From assembly GCA_963732155.1 (NCBI GenBank), contig CAVSYB010000007.1:124001-188000 (forward strand): 64,000 nt of DNA. The letters are read 5' to 3'. Positions 1-9,425 of this stretch are shown in pieces; position 1 is the stretch's first letter; each line of letters begins with the position of its first letter. The notes beneath the pieces are model-generated. The model did no database searches. It worked only from the letters and a program-made list of their open reading frames with translations, and was not told where the DNA came from. The stretch comes from Roseiarcus sp963732155 (GTDB lineage: Bacteria > Pseudomonadota > Alphaproteobacteria > Rhizobiales > Beijerinckiaceae). The position numbers were made by a program, and so were the translations under genes.

Positions 1-1
1 C

Positions 2-2935
2 CAGGCGCGCGAGGCGGCCAGCCCGTTCTACGCGCGCACGCCGGCGATCGTCGAACGGGCGATGGCGGCGTTCGCCAGGATCGTCGGGCGCAGCTATCGA
101 TTGTTCGAATATGAAGGCGCGGCGGACGCCGAACAGGCGATCGTGCTGATCGGATCGGCGGCGGAGACCGCGCGCGAGGCCGCCGCCGCGCTGCGGCGGG
201 CCGAGCCGGGGCGCAAGCTGGGCGTTCTGCAGGTGCGCCTGTTTCGGCCGTTCTCCACCGAACATTTCCTCGCCGCATTGCCCGCTACGGTCCGGGCGGT
301 CGCCGTCCTCGAGCGCACCAAGGAGCCGGGCGCGACCGGCGAGCCGCTCTATCTCGACGTCGTCGGCACGCTGGCCCAGGCGGTCGCCGCCGGCGAGCGG
401 TCGCTCATGCCGCGGGTGATCGGCGGCCGCTACGGACTTTCCTCCAAGGATTTCACGCCCGCCATGGCGAAGGCGGCGTTCGACGAACTCGACAAGCAGT
501 CGCCGCGCAACAGTTTCACGGTCGGCATCACCGACGACGTGTCCGGCTCCAGCCTCGACGTCGACCCGACCTTCATGATCGAGCCGGACGACGTGGTGCG
601 CGCGGTGTTCTACGGGCTCGGATCGGACGGCACCGTCGGGGCGAACAAGAACAGCGTCAAAATCCTCGCCGAGGACCCCGACCGCTATGCGCAAGGCTAC
701 TTCGTCTACGATTCTCACAAGTCGGGCGCGCAGACCGTGTCGCACCTTCGCTTCGGGCCACGCCCAATTCGCGCCCCCTATCTGATCTCTTCGGCGAATT
801 TCGTGGCCTGCCATCAGTTCGCGTTCCTCGGCAGGCTGGACGTGCTGCGGCTCGCGGCGCCGAACGCGACGTTTCTTTTGAACTGCCCCTACGAGCCCGA
901 GGAGACGTGGGACCGCCTGCCGCGCTCGGCGCAGCAGGAGATCATCGACAAGCATCTGCGGCTGTTCGTCATCGACGCTTCGAAAGTCGCTCGCGACACC
1001 GGCCTGGGCGGCCGCGTCAATACGGTGCTGCAGACGTGTTTCTTCGCGATTTCCGGCGTGCTGCCGCGCGAACAGGCCTCCCAGCGCATCAAGCACATGA
1101 TCGAGAAGAGCTACGGGCGCCAGGGCGGCCAGGTCGTGGCGCGCAATTTCGCCGCGGTCGACCATACGCTGGTTCACCTGCGCGAGGTCGCCATACCGCC
1201 AGCCGCGACGAGCCAATTCGAGCGCCAGCCGATCGTGCCCACTTCGGCTCCGGCGTTCGTGCAGCGCTTCACCGCCGCGATCATGGCCGGGCGCGGCGAC
1301 GAGCTTCCTGTCAGCGCGATGCCCATCGACGGCACGTTTCCCGTCGGCACCGCGGCGTGGGAAAAGCGCAACGTCGCCGACGAAGCGCCGATCTGGGAAT
1401 CCGACCTCTGCGTCCAGTGCGGCCAATGCTCGCTCGCCTGCCCGCATTCGGTGATCCGCGCGCGGTTCTACGACGCCGCGCGGCTGAACGATCCGGGCGC
1501 GCCGGCGCCGGCGACCTTCAAATCCGCGCCGGTGAACGCGCGCGGCTATCCCGACGTCCGTTTCACCCTGCAGCTTTACGTCGAGGATTGCACGGCGTGC
1601 GGCATCTGCGTCGAGGTGTGTCCGGCGCACAGCCCGCGCGATCCCAACGTCAAGGCGATCAACCTGGCGCCGAAGGCGCCGACGCTCGAGGCGGAGCGCG
1701 CCAACATCGCCTTTTTCGAACGCCTGCCGGTCAACGACCGCGCATTGGTCGATTTCGCCAATGTGCGCGGCATCCAGTTCCTGGAGCCGCTGTTCGAATT
1801 CTCGGGGGCCTGCGGCGGTTGCGGCGAGACCCCCTATCTGCGGCTGCTGTCGCAATTGTTCGGCGACCGGTTGCAGATCGCCAACGCGACCGGCTGTTCC
1901 TCGATCTACGGCGGCAACCTGCCGGTGACCCCGTGGACCGCCAACCGCGAAGGGCGCGGGCCGGCCTGGTCGAATTCGCTGTTCGAGGACAACGCCGAGT
2001 TCGGCCTCGGCTTCCGGCTCGCGGCCGATATGCACGGCGAGGCGGCGGCGCGGCTGCTGCGCGAACTGGCGCCGCGGCTCGGCGAACCGCTCGTCGAAGC
2101 GATCCTCGCCGCGCCGCAGATCCGCGAGTCCGAAATCCTCGCGCAGCGCGGGCGGGTCGCCGAGCTGAAGCGGCGGTTGACCGGGATGGGCGGCGAGCCC
2201 CGCGCGCTCGATCTGCTGTCGGTGGTCGATCACCTGATCCGCCGCAGCATCTGGCTGGTCGGCGGCGACGGCTGGGCCTACGACATCGGCTACGGCGGCC
2301 TCGACCACGTCCTCGCCAGCGGGCGCGACGTCAACGTGCTGGTGCTCGACACCGAGGTCTATTCCAACACCGGCGGCCAGGCGTCCAAGGCGACGCCGCT
2401 CGGCGCGGTCGCCAAATTCGCCGCCGCGGGCAAGCGCATCGCCCGCAAGGACCTCGCGCTTCAGGCGATCGCCTACGGCAACGTCTATGTCGCGCAGGTG
2501 GCGATGGGCGCCAATCCGCAGCAGACCTTGCTGGCGTTCCGCGAGGCCGAGGCCTGGCCGGGGCCGTCGCTGATCCTCGCCTACAGCCATTGCATCGCCC
2601 ACGGCTTCGACCTGCGCTACGGCATGCGCCAGCAGGATCTGGCGACCGCCTCCGGCTACTGGCCGCTGTTCCGCTTCAATCCGGCGATGCGCAACGCCGG
2701 CGAGACGCCGTTCCGCCTCGATTCGCCGCGCCCGACCATCCCGCTCAAGGACTACGCCTACAACGAACTGCGCTATCGCAGTCTGGCGAGCGTCCGGCCG
2801 GCCGAGGCCGCCGAACTGCTCGCCGCCGCGCAGGCCGTCACGCTCGAGAAATACGCGCAGTACGAGGCGCTCGCGAGCCGCGAGGGCGACCGGTTCCACC
2901 CCGACGCCGGCGCCGTCGCCGACCGGAAGGCTTGA
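2..2935 (+). CDS. nifJ: Pyruvate:ferredoxin (flavodoxin) oxidoreductase, C-terminal part (5' end outside window)
   Basis: This enzyme oxidatively decarboxylates pyruvate to acetyl-CoA and CO2 and reduces ferredoxin or flavodoxin in the cytoplasm; in diazotrophs it can feed electrons to nitrogenase. The reading frame is open to the window edge, so about 200 N-terminal residues of a roughly 1,170-1,200-residue protein lie outside. In order one sees the domain II/III region (NSFTVGITDDVSGSS), two 4Fe-4S motifs (CVQCGQCSLACPHS and CTACGICVEVCPAHS), and the TPP-binding C-terminal domain with CGGCGETPYL and LDTEVYSNTGGQASKATP. No break is visible. The next gene starts 10 bases after the stop, behind a GGAG Shine-Dalgarno, so the two are probably co-transcribed. 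Family assignment is secure; an actual link to nitrogen fixation is not shown in this window. Confidence 0.97.
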   Translation, partial: QAREAASPFYARTPAIVERAMAAFARIVGRSYRLFEYEGAADAEQAIVLIGSAAETAREAAAALRRAEPGRKLGVLQVRLFRPFSTEHFLAALPATVRAVAVLERTKEPGATGEPLYLDVVGTLAQAVAAGERSLMPRVIGGRYGLSSKDFTPAMAKAAFDELDKQSPRNSFTVGITDDVSGSSLDVDPTFMIEPDDVVRAVFYGLGSDGTVGANKNSVKILAEDPDRYAQGYFVYDSHKSGAQTVSHLRFGPRPIRAPYLISSANFVACHQFAFLGRLDVLRLAAPNATFLLNCPYEPEETWDRLPRSAQQEIIDKHLRLFVIDASKVARDTGLGGRVNTVLQTCFFAISGVLPREQASQRIKHMIEKSYGRQGGQVVARNFAAVDHTLVHLREVAIPPAATSQFERQPIVPTSAPAFVQRFTAAIMAGRGDELPVSAMPIDGTFPVGTAAWEKRNVADEAPIWESDLCVQCGQCSLACPHSVIRARFYDAARLNDPGAPAPATFKSAPVNARGYPDVRFTLQLYVEDCTACGICVEVCPAHSPRDPNVKAINLAPKAPTLEAERANIAFFERLPVNDRALVDFANVRGIQFLEPLFEFSGACGGCGETPYLRLLSQLFGDRLQIANATGCSSIYGGNLPVTPWTANREGRGPAWSNSLFEDNAEFGLGFRLAADMHGEAAARLLRELAPRLGEPLVEAILAAPQIRESEILAQRGRVAELKRRLTGMGGEPRALDLLSVVDHLIRRSIWLVGGDGWAYDIGYGGLDHVLASGRDVNVLVLDTEVYSNTGGQASKATPLGAVAKFAAAGKRIARKDLALQAIAYGNVYVAQVAMGANPQQTLLAFREAEAWPGPSLILAYSHCIAHGFDLRYGMRQQDLATASGYWPLFRFNPAMRNAGETPFRLDSPRPTIPLKDYAYNELRYRSLASVRPAEAAELLAAAQAVTLEKYAQYEALASREGDRFHPDAGAVADRKA

Positions 2936-2945
2936 GGAGCGGGCG

Positions 2946-3959
2946 ATGGACCTCGGCGCGACCTATCTCGGCCTTGAGCTGCGCAACCCGATCATCGCGT
3001 CGGCCTCGCCGCTGACCGGCGATGTCGGCGCCCTTCGACGACTGGAGGATTCCGGGGTCGGCGCGGTGGTGCTGCCGTCGCTGTTCGAGGAGCAGATCCG
3101 GCGCGAGGAGCGTTTGGCCGAAAGATTGACGAGCGTCGGCGCCGACAGCTCTCCGGAGGCCAGCTCGTACTTTCCCGCGGCGATCGAATACCACACCGGG
3201 CCGCACGGCTACCTCGATCTGGTCGCGCGGGCCCGCGCGGCGGTCGACATCCCGGTGATCGCCAGCCTGAACGGCACGAGCGAGGCGGGCTGGGTCGACT
3301 ACGCCCGGCTCATCGAACAGGCGGGCGCGTCCGCGCTGGAGCTGAACGTCTACCGGATCGCGACGAGCCCCTCGGCGACCGGCGCCGGGGCCGAGGCCGC
3401 CTGCGTCGGGCTGTTCGCGGCGGTGCGCCGCCGCATCGCCATTCCCGTCGCGGTCAAGCTGCATCCGTATTTCTCGGCGTTCGGCGACCTGGCGCGCCAG
3501 CTCGACCACGCCGGCGCGGACGGACTGGTTCTGTTCAATCGGGTGTATCAGCCCGATATCGATCTCGTTCGCCTGCGCTGGAGCGCCGACGTCGCGCTCA
3601 GCGGTCCCGAGGAGATCCGGCTTGGCCTGCTCTGGCTCTCGGTGCTCGCCGGGCGGCTGCGGCGCGCCTCGCTCGCCGCCAGCACCGGCGTCGAGACCGC
3701 CGACGAGGTGATCAAATACCTGCTCGCCGGCGCCGACGTGGTGATGACCACGTCGGCCTTGCTTCGCCATGGACCCGAGCGCGTGCGGGCGCTGGTCGGC
3801 GGCCTGGAAACCTGGCTGGAGGCGCGCGGCTTCGCCTCGGCGGGGGCCATCAAGGGATTGATGCGGCTCCCCCATCCCGAGGCCGAGGCGGAGCTGAAGG
3901 AGCGCGGCGACTACATCCGCGGCCTGCTGGGCTATCGAAGCGTCTACGCGCGGCGGTGA
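2946..3959 (+). CDS. Dihydroorotate dehydrogenase-like protein (NifJ partner)
   Basis: A 337-residue TIM-barrel flavoprotein-like protein of the dihydroorotate dehydrogenase superfamily. The N-terminus (GLELRNPIIASASPLTG) and the C-terminal phosphate-binding part (DEVIKYLLAGADVVMTTSALLRHGP) match the type commonly annotated 'dihydroorotate dehydrogenase-like protein' next to nifJ in other bacteria. It follows nifJ by 10 bases with its Shine-Dalgarno inside the gap. A pyrimidine-biosynthesis role is unlikely given the context and the divergence from PyrD; a part in pyruvate-oxidoreductase electron transfer is possible but inferred from gene neighbourhood only. The next gene is on the opposite strand, so this ends the transcription unit. 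Confidence 0.9.
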   Translation: MDLGATYLGLELRNPIIASASPLTGDVGALRRLEDSGVGAVVLPSLFEEQIRREERLAERLTSVGADSSPEASSYFPAAIEYHTGPHGYLDLVARARAAVDIPVIASLNGTSEAGWVDYARLIEQAGASALELNVYRIATSPSATGAGAEAACVGLFAAVRRRIAIPVAVKLHPYFSAFGDLARQLDHAGADGLVLFNRVYQPDIDLVRLRWSADVALSGPEEIRLGLLWLSVLAGRLRRASLAASTGVETADEVIKYLLAGADVVMTTSALLRHGPERVRALVGGLETWLEARGFASAGAIKGLMRLPHPEAEAELKERGDYIRGLLGYRSVYARR

Positions 3960-4005
3960 AAGCGCGTCGCGAGAGAGCCGGCGCGCCGCCGGCCGTCCCG
4001 CGCGA

Positions 4006-5010
4006 TCACGAGGCGTAGAGCGCCGGCCTTTCGTCGAGGGCGATCGTCGTCCGGCTGCCCGCGGCGTGCGCCCTCAACGCCGCCGCCGCGGTCGCCGAGG
4101 CCATATAGCCGTCCCAGGCGCTGGAGCCGACCGGCCGGCCGATTTCGATCGCGGCGACCCACGCACTGAGCTGCTCGCGATAGGCGTCGGCGAAGCGCGC
4201 GCGCCAATCGGCCTCGATGTCGAATCCGTCGCGGCCGGCGCACCGCGACGACACCGGCGGATTCGGCGCGAGCGAAACCGCGCCCTCTTCGCACACCAGC
4301 TCGGCGCGCACGTCGTAGCCGTATTGGGCGTCGACAAACGCCTCGACAGTGACGACGACGCCGCTCGCCGATTCCAGGATCATCATTTGCGGCTGCCGCT
4401 TCGGGGCGTGGCGGGACGAGCGCGCGCCGATCACCGTCACCGCCGAAAATTCTTCGCCGAGCAGGAAGCGCGCGATGTCGATCTCGTGGACCCCCGAGCT
4501 CGCAATGACCAGTTCCGAGGTGATGTAGGGCGGCGCCACGGCGTTGCGATGCACGCAATGGAGGAACAGCGCGCGCCCGAACCGCCCGTCGTCGAGGCTG
4601 CGCTTCATTGCGCGGTAGCCGGGATCGAAGCGCCGCATGAAGCCGACCTGGACGAGGCGCCGGCCGCCCTTCACCTCCGCCGCGACCACCGCCCGGCACG
4701 CTTCGAGCGTCGCCGCCAGCGGCTTCTCGCACAAAACCGGCTTGCCGGCCGCAACGCACGCCATCGTCAGCGGCGCATGCGTTTCGTCGGGCGAGGCGAT
4801 CAATATCGCCTCGATGTCGCGGTCCGCGATGAGATCGAGGGCCGTCCCGATGATGCGGACGCTGCCCGCTTCCGCGGCGACGGCGGCGGCGCGGCGCGGG
4901 TCGAGATCCTGGACCGCCGCGAGCTTTCCCCCGGCGATTCCGTCACGCAGGATTCGCGCGTGGTCCGCTCCCATCACGCCGCAGCCGATGACGCCGATTT
5001 GTATGGTCAT
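4006..5010 (-). CDS. Gfo/Idh/MocA family NAD(P)-dependent oxidoreductase (inositol/sugar dehydrogenase-like)
   Basis: A cytoplasmic dehydrogenase of 334 residues, the usual length for the family. The N-terminal Rossmann motif GVIGCGVMGADHARIL binds the dinucleotide, and the conserved EKPL motif near residue 95 belongs to the active-site region. The family oxidises ring or open-chain sugars, inositols and related polyols at a hydroxyl group; the substrate cannot be set here. The ATG at 5010 is preceded by GGAGAGCGTGA, a good Shine-Dalgarno. It converges with the nifJ partner and is followed upstream by the restriction-modification pair, with which it shares no obvious function. Confidence 0.92.
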   Translation of the reverse strand: MTIQIGVIGCGVMGADHARILRDGIAGGKLAAVQDLDPRRAAAVAAEAGSVRIIGTALDLIADRDIEAILIASPDETHAPLTMACVAAGKPVLCEKPLAATLEACRAVVAAEVKGGRRLVQVGFMRRFDPGYRAMKRSLDDGRFGRALFLHCVHRNAVAPPYITSELVIASSGVHEIDIARFLLGEEFSAVTVIGARSSRHAPKRQPQMMILESASGVVVTVEAFVDAQYGYDVRAELVCEEGAVSLAPNPPVSSRCAGRDGFDIEADWRARFADAYREQLSAWVAAIEIGRPVGSSAWDGYMASATAAAALRAHAAGSRTTIALDERPALYAS

Positions 5011-5090
5011 TCACGCTCTCCAGGAACCTCGGATGTTGGCGGCGAAGCGCATTCAGTCCTCGCTGCCGACAACTTCAGGACCTGATTGCT

Positions 5091-5618
5091 TCAGGAATGA
5101 TGCGTGGTACCGCTGAAGCCGTTCGAAATGCGCCCGCAAAGAACGGCGCAGTTGGCTTGAGTTTTGACCACGAGCACATGATCCACCAGTCTCCCATAAT
5201 GCTCGATCTGGCGGGGAAGGCGCAAGACTGGATCAAGACGCCCCTCGATTTCGGTAGTGTCCATTACCTGGACGATTTGCTTTTCCGGGACTGACGAGTG
5301 CGAACCAGGTCTCGCCGGAATCGTGCCGTTCATGAGCGTCTTCTGGGCATCAAACTCGTGGAACAGACGCGCTTCGAGTAGCGGAATAACCTCTCTAGTA
5401 GTCGGCCAAGCCCATACGTACGCAATTTCCCAAACGTCCACTTGGCGATTAGCGATAATGTCTGAGCGCGCCGAAGTAAGATGTCGACGCACCCTGCTGC
5501 GAATTCCGTCCACAGACTGGCCGACATAAACCGGAACTTGGTCGAGGTCGCAAAGAGCGTATACGCCAATGTCGTCGGTAAGTGAGGAGAGAGCTCGCTG
5601 TCGAAATTCGATGCTCAT
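5091..5618 (-). CDS. GIY-YIG family nuclease, probable type II restriction endonuclease
   Basis: A 175-residue protein with a GIY-YIG fold: GVY at residues 18-20 and YVG at 31-33 form the two signature strands, Arg42, Arg44 and His46 lie on the following helix, and Glu82 in PLLEARLFHEF is the likely metal-binding catalytic Glu. Known stand-alone GIY-YIG restriction enzymes (Eco29kI-type) have a similar size and a similar order of residues. The start codon overlaps the stop of the upstream cytosine methyltransferase (ATGA, 5615-5618), which indicates translational coupling. Base composition is lower in GC than the flanking backbone. A restriction role is inferred from the pairing; a GIY-YIG repair or homing nuclease is the alternative. 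Confidence 0.8.
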   Translation of the reverse strand: MSIEFRQRALSSLTDDIGVYALCDLDQVPVYVGQSVDGIRSRVRRHLTSARSDIIANRQVDVWEIAYVWAWPTTREVIPLLEARLFHEFDAQKTLMNGTIPARPGSHSSVPEKQIVQVMDTTEIEGRLDPVLRLPRQIEHYGRLVDHVLVVKTQANCAVLCGRISNGFSGTTHHS

Positions 5619-6791
5619 TCGGCTGCGAGAATCGTGTCGTCGCGATTGACGCTCAGGATCGGTTGCAAAAGATGCTCGGCAATGTGCCGCACGACCGGAA
5701 CGACCACACCATCTCCGCAGATGTGATAGGCGTCATTGTCTCTCTCCGGCAGCGCGTAACCGTCGTCGAGGCCCATCAACCGCGCGGCCTCGCGGGGCGA
5801 CAGCAGGCGCGAGCGCACGTTCTCACCATCGACCACCATGATCGTCTGGCGCGACGAGCCGCCCAGCCGGCGTGCGCAGGCAGCCGGCGATGTCGTCGAA
5901 TCGCACCTCGGCGCGCTGCCGTTTCTCGCCGTTCTCGCCAGGTCGCGTGCGCCGGTAGACGCCGCCGACCACTCGGCGCCCTTGCTTCTTCGCCGCCTCG
6001 ACCTTGCGAAGGTTCACCTCGGACATCAGGCTGATGAGATAGCGCGTCTCTTCCGCCGTATGCCACCGCACGCCCTCGGGCTTCCCTTCGATGAGGTCCG
6101 CGAACATGGTGTTGCGCGCCGACGGGCGCGGAAGGTCCCACCACAGCCAGTTCTTGCGCGCCGCCGCCGACAGGCCGGATTGCGCCTGCGTCAACGCCGG
6201 CGGATGCCAGAGCGCGTCGGGAGCCCCCGCTTGCAGCCCTTCGGGGATTCGTTGGTCGCGGCGAACCGCTGCGAAGAACACGCGCGGCCGCGATTGCGGC
6301 AGGAACAGCCTTGCGTCGATCGCCATCGCGCCGAAGCGATAACGCGCGTCGGACAAAGCCTCGCCGATCGCCGCAAAATCCTTGCCGCCGTTGGAAGTCA
6401 GCGCGCCGTAGACATTTTCGAGCACGATGAGACGGGGCGCGCGGTCCTCGGCGATGAGGCCTTTCATCAGACGCCAGAACGGCCAGAACGTCCCGCTTCG
6501 CGTGCTGACCGCCGCCGACGCCTCGCCGAGCCCGCGATAGTCGCCGGCGAGCGACAGGTCCTGGCAGGGAAATGAAGCCCAGGCGAGGTCGGCGCGGCCC
6601 GGCAGGTCCGCCGTCGCGAGGCGGGCGACGTCCGCGAGAACGATATGATCCCCGCCCCAGTTGGCGGCGTAGGTCGCGACCTTCATCGCGTCGAAGTCGT
6701 TGGCGAACAGACAGTCCCAGCCCGCGCCCAGTCCGGCGCGCGCCATCCCGCCGCCGGCGAAGAACTCCAGGAATGTCGGCTTGCGGGCCAT
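5615..6791 (-). pseudogene. DNA cytosine-C5 methyltransferase interrupted by a one-base frameshift
   Basis: The product would methylate C5 of cytosine in a specific site and protect against the partner nuclease. From the ATG at 6791 the frame shows motif I (EFFAGGGMARAGL), motif IV (ASFPCQDLSLAG), motif VI (LENVYG) and motif VIII (QSRPRVFFAAVR), then hits a stop near 5823 after CLRTPAGRLVAPDD. The other frame continues with motif IX (SPREAARLMGL) and motif X (GDGVVVPVVRHIAE) to the stop at 5615. Removing one G/C pair from the run at 5863-5865 restores LRTPAGGSSRQTIMVVDG and a 391-residue protein of normal family length. As sequenced, the enzyme lacks motifs IX and X and should be inactive. 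A sequencing error or phase-variable slippage remains possible, though three bases is short for slippage. Confidence 0.88.
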
Positions 6792-6881
6792 TCGAATCGA
6801 TCCCGTCGCGAACGCCCTATCTGATCGTCCCCGTCGCGGCGCCGTCAAGCCGGCGCCCGCGTCGTTCACCAGCGCCTGGCC

Positions 6882-7199
6882 TCAATGCCCTTCGCCCTTC
6901 GGTGCGTCCGCCCCGCGCTGCGCTGATCGCTCGCGGATCGAGCCCAGCACCTCGGCCAGCGCATGGCGCAGGCCATGCACCTGATCGACGAGATCGAGGA
7001 TCACGCCGACGCCGGCGTCGTTGACGCCGAGGTCGCGCGTGAGGTCGCGGATCAGTTTGGCGCGCGCCAAATCCAGTTCGGTGAACGCCGGCTCCGCCGC
7101 CTTTTGCGTCGGAATCAACCATTGCTCTTCGATCCACGCGTCCAGAGTGGCGCGATCGAGCCGCGCGCGTTCGAGAAATTCCAGCTTGGCGATGATCAT
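6882..7199 (-). CDS. cbpM: Chaperone modulator CbpM-like
   Basis: A small 105-residue protein related to CbpM, a MerR-like adaptor that binds and inhibits the J-domain co-chaperone CbpA. The N-terminal part (RLDRATLDAWIEEQWLIP) resembles the MerR/CbpM helix-turn-helix, followed by a helical segment (DLGVNDAGVGVILDLVDQVHGL) typical of the family. It lies directly downstream of cbpA, with start and stop codons overlapping by four bases (ATGA at 7196-7199), the classical cbpAM order. Confidence 0.9.
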   Translation of the reverse strand: MIIAKLEFLERARLDRATLDAWIEEQWLIPTQKAAEPAFTELDLARAKLIRDLTRDLGVNDAGVGVILDLVDQVHGLRHALAEVLGSIRERSAQRGADAPKGEGH

Positions 7200-8104
7200 G
7201 GCTGCATGTCCCGTCGCGGGTCGTAATCGGGTCCGGGCGTCCAGTTGGCGAGAAAGGTTTCGAGTTCAGGTTCCGGCTCCACCGGCAGCATCACCTTGAG
7301 CCGAACGAATTCGTCGCCGTGGCCGCCGCCGGGGCGCGGCGCGCCCTTTCCCCTCAGGCGAAGCACGGAACCGGTGTTCGATCCCTTCGGCACCGTCAGG
7401 AGGACCGAGCCGGTCGGCGTCGGAACCTTGACCTTTCCCCCCAGCGCGGCCTCGGCGAGGGTGACCGGCAGATCGAGGTGAATGTCGTCGCCCTGCCGGG
7501 TGAAGAACCGATGCGGATTGATCGAAATCTCCACCAGCGCGTCGCCGGCCTCGCCTTCGCCGGGCGACGGCGCGCCCTTGCCGCGCAGGCGCAGCACCTG
7601 CCCCTCCTGAACGCCGGGCGGAATGGCGAGCTCCAGCGCGCCGCCTTCGGGCAGGGTGAGCTTCCGGGTCGCGCCGTTGACGGCGTCGAGAAAGTCGACG
7701 GCGAGGTGATAGAGCAGGTCGCGCCCGCGCGCGCGCCGGGCCTCCCGCGCCTGCCGGCGCAGCAGCTCGGCGAAAATATCGTCCGCCTCGGCGAAATCCG
7801 CGTAACCGGAGCGGTTCTCGTAAGGGTGGCCGGCGTCGCGCCCGGCGGCGAAATCCCGATAATAGGGCTCGCGCGGCCGCTCGGCGCCCGAGGCGTCGAT
7901 CTCGCCGGCGTCGAACTGCCGGCGCTTGTCGGCGTCCGAAAGCAGGGCGTAGGCGGCGGAGACTTCCTTGAATCGCTCTTCCGATTTCTTGTTTCCCGGA
8001 TTGAGGTCCGGGTGCAGTTTCTTGGCGAGGGCGCGATAGGCCTTTTGAATCTCCTCCGGCGTGGCGGTTTTTGCGACCCCCAGGACTTCATACGGGTCTT
8101 TCAT
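7196..8104 (-). CDS. cbpA: DnaJ-type co-chaperone CbpA
   Basis: A 302-residue Hsp40 co-chaperone of DnaK. Residues 1-65 form the J domain (DPYEVLGVAKTATPEEIQKA). The usual HPD motif is present, as KLHPDLNPG. A linker rich in charged residues is followed by the DnaJ C-terminal substrate-binding domains (LPVTLAEAALGGKVKVPTP). The Cys-rich zinc domain of DnaJ is absent, as expected for CbpA. It is the first gene of the cbpA-cbpM operon. Confidence 0.95.
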   Translation of the reverse strand: MKDPYEVLGVAKTATPEEIQKAYRALAKKLHPDLNPGNKKSEERFKEVSAAYALLSDADKRRQFDAGEIDASGAERPREPYYRDFAAGRDAGHPYENRSGYADFAEADDIFAELLRRQAREARRARGRDLLYHLAVDFLDAVNGATRKLTLPEGGALELAIPPGVQEGQVLRLRGKGAPSPGEGEAGDALVEISINPHRFFTRQGDDIHLDLPVTLAEAALGGKVKVPTPTGSVLLTVPKGSNTGSVLRLRGKGAPRPGGGHGDEFVRLKVMLPVEPEPELETFLANWTPGPDYDPRRDMQP

Positions 8105-8159
8105 CGCCCCTCCGCTGACACGATTGATCTTCGTCGCTTAGCAGGCCGCCGGACGCCGT

Positions 8160-9425
8160 TCAATCGCCGCCCGCGGCGCGCCGAAGCGCCGCGATCGCCT
8201 GGTCGGCCGCGGCGACGCCCGTCAGATACGCGCCATGCGCGGTGGAATAGTCGTCTGGCGAGCACGCTTCGCCGGCGAAGAACAGCCGATCGTCGACCGG
8301 CGCGGCGAGCGCCGCCCGGCAGTCGGCCTGGCCCGGCAGCGCATAGGAATAGGAGCCGCGCGACAGCGGATCGCTTCCCCAGCGATGCAGGCCGAGCGGC
8401 GCCACGCGGCGCGAGAAGCCCGCGCCGAAAAGACCTTTAAGCTCGGTCACCGCGAAGTCGAAGAACGCGGCTTCGCCGGCCGCCTCCAGCCCGGCGGCGA
8501 GCGCGCCGCCGAAATAGGCTTCGATCGCCGGCCGGCCCAGAGGCCTGAATTGATAGGCCGCCGTCGCGCTGCGCCGGGGGTCGCCGATCGCCCGGCTGTC
8601 CGGCTCGAATTGTCCGGCGTCGGCGAGCGAAAGAAACAGCTTGTCGGCGAGCCCGAGCGGCAGGCCCGCCGCCGCCGCCGTCTTGTCAGGCAACGCGGGC
8701 AGAAACAGATCCTCCCGCCCGGCGATGAGATTGCTCGGCAAAGTGACGATGGCCGCATCCGCGACGACGACGCCGCGCGTCGTCTCGACGCGCAATCGCC
8801 GGCCGCGGTGGTCGATGCGCTCCGCCTTGCAGTCGAGCGCGACCCTCAAATCGGCGCCGTGCGCGGCGACGACGCTTCCATAGCCTTCGACGACGCGCCA
8901 GTTCACGCCGCTGTCGTCGTAGCGGGCGAGATCGCGCGCCGAAACGCGAACGAGTTCCGCGCCGCTGTACCAGGTGCTGACCGCGTCGATCAGGTTGTTC
9001 CAGCCGTCGTCCGGTTCGAGAAACGTCGCCGCGGAGCGGTCCGTCTCGCTCTCGGCGAGCGCGTCGACGCGCCCCCGAAAGCGCTGGATCTGCCGGGCGA
9101 AGGCCGGCCCGTCGAACAGCGCGACGCCGAGGGGCGCCGCTGGGCGCGACCACGGCGGCGGCGTCTTGTCGATCGTCCGGCCCTGCGCCTCGGCGATCGA
9201 GGTCCACGGATTGCGATCGGCCGAGTGCAGCCAGCCGCAACCGAGGTCGAGCGGCAGGCCGGCGGCGGCGACCGTCCAGGCGCGCCCGCCGAGCCGCGGC
9301 CGCGCTTCGATGAGGAGCGCGGCGACGCGCGCCTCGCGCAGGCGGCGCGCGGCGGCGATTCCCGCCGCGCCGCCGCCGATGATCGCCACCGCGACTTTGC
9401 CGCCCGTCGCGCCCGAGTTTTCCAC
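8160..9425 (-). CDS. FAD-dependent amine oxidase family protein
   Basis: A 421-residue flavoprotein of the flavin monoamine oxidase/protoporphyrinogen oxidase superfamily. The N-terminal dinucleotide motif is VAIIGGGAAGIAAARRL, followed by RLGGRAWTV, and the C-terminal FAD motif is FFAGEACSPDDYSTAHGAYL. Such enzymes oxidise amines or related C-N or C-C bonds with O2; the substrate is unknown. The start is a GTG at 9425. It is divergent from the RraA-like gene across a 185-base gap at 9426-9610 in which I recognise no regulatory element. Confidence 0.9.
   Translation of the reverse strand: MENSGATGGKVAVAIIGGGAAGIAAARRLREARVAALLIEARPRLGGRAWTVAAAGLPLDLGCGWLHSADRNPWTSIAEAQGRTIDKTPPPWSRPAAPLGVALFDGPAFARQIQRFRGRVDALAESETDRSAATFLEPDDGWNNLIDAVSTWYSGAELVRVSARDLARYDDSGVNWRVVEGYGSVVAAHGADLRVALDCKAERIDHRGRRLRVETTRGVVVADAAIVTLPSNLIAGREDLFLPALPDKTAAAAGLPLGLADKLFLSLADAGQFEPDSRAIGDPRRSATAAYQFRPLGRPAIEAYFGGALAAGLEAAGEAAFFDFAVTELKGLFGAGFSRRVAPLGLHRWGSDPLSRGSYSYALPGQADCRAALAAPVDDRLFFAGEACSPDDYSTAHGAYLTGVAAADQAIAALRRAAGGD

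Noticed and set aside
907..3015. A 702-codon open frame on the plus strand overlapping nifJ
   Set aside because: Arg-rich shadow of nifJ in another frame; no domain is recognisable.
5855..5870. Programmed ribosomal frameshifting in the methyltransferase
   Set aside because: No slippery heptamer, stimulatory hairpin or Shine-Dalgarno-like element was evident, and restriction methyltransferases are not known for it; a plain indel or read error is simpler.
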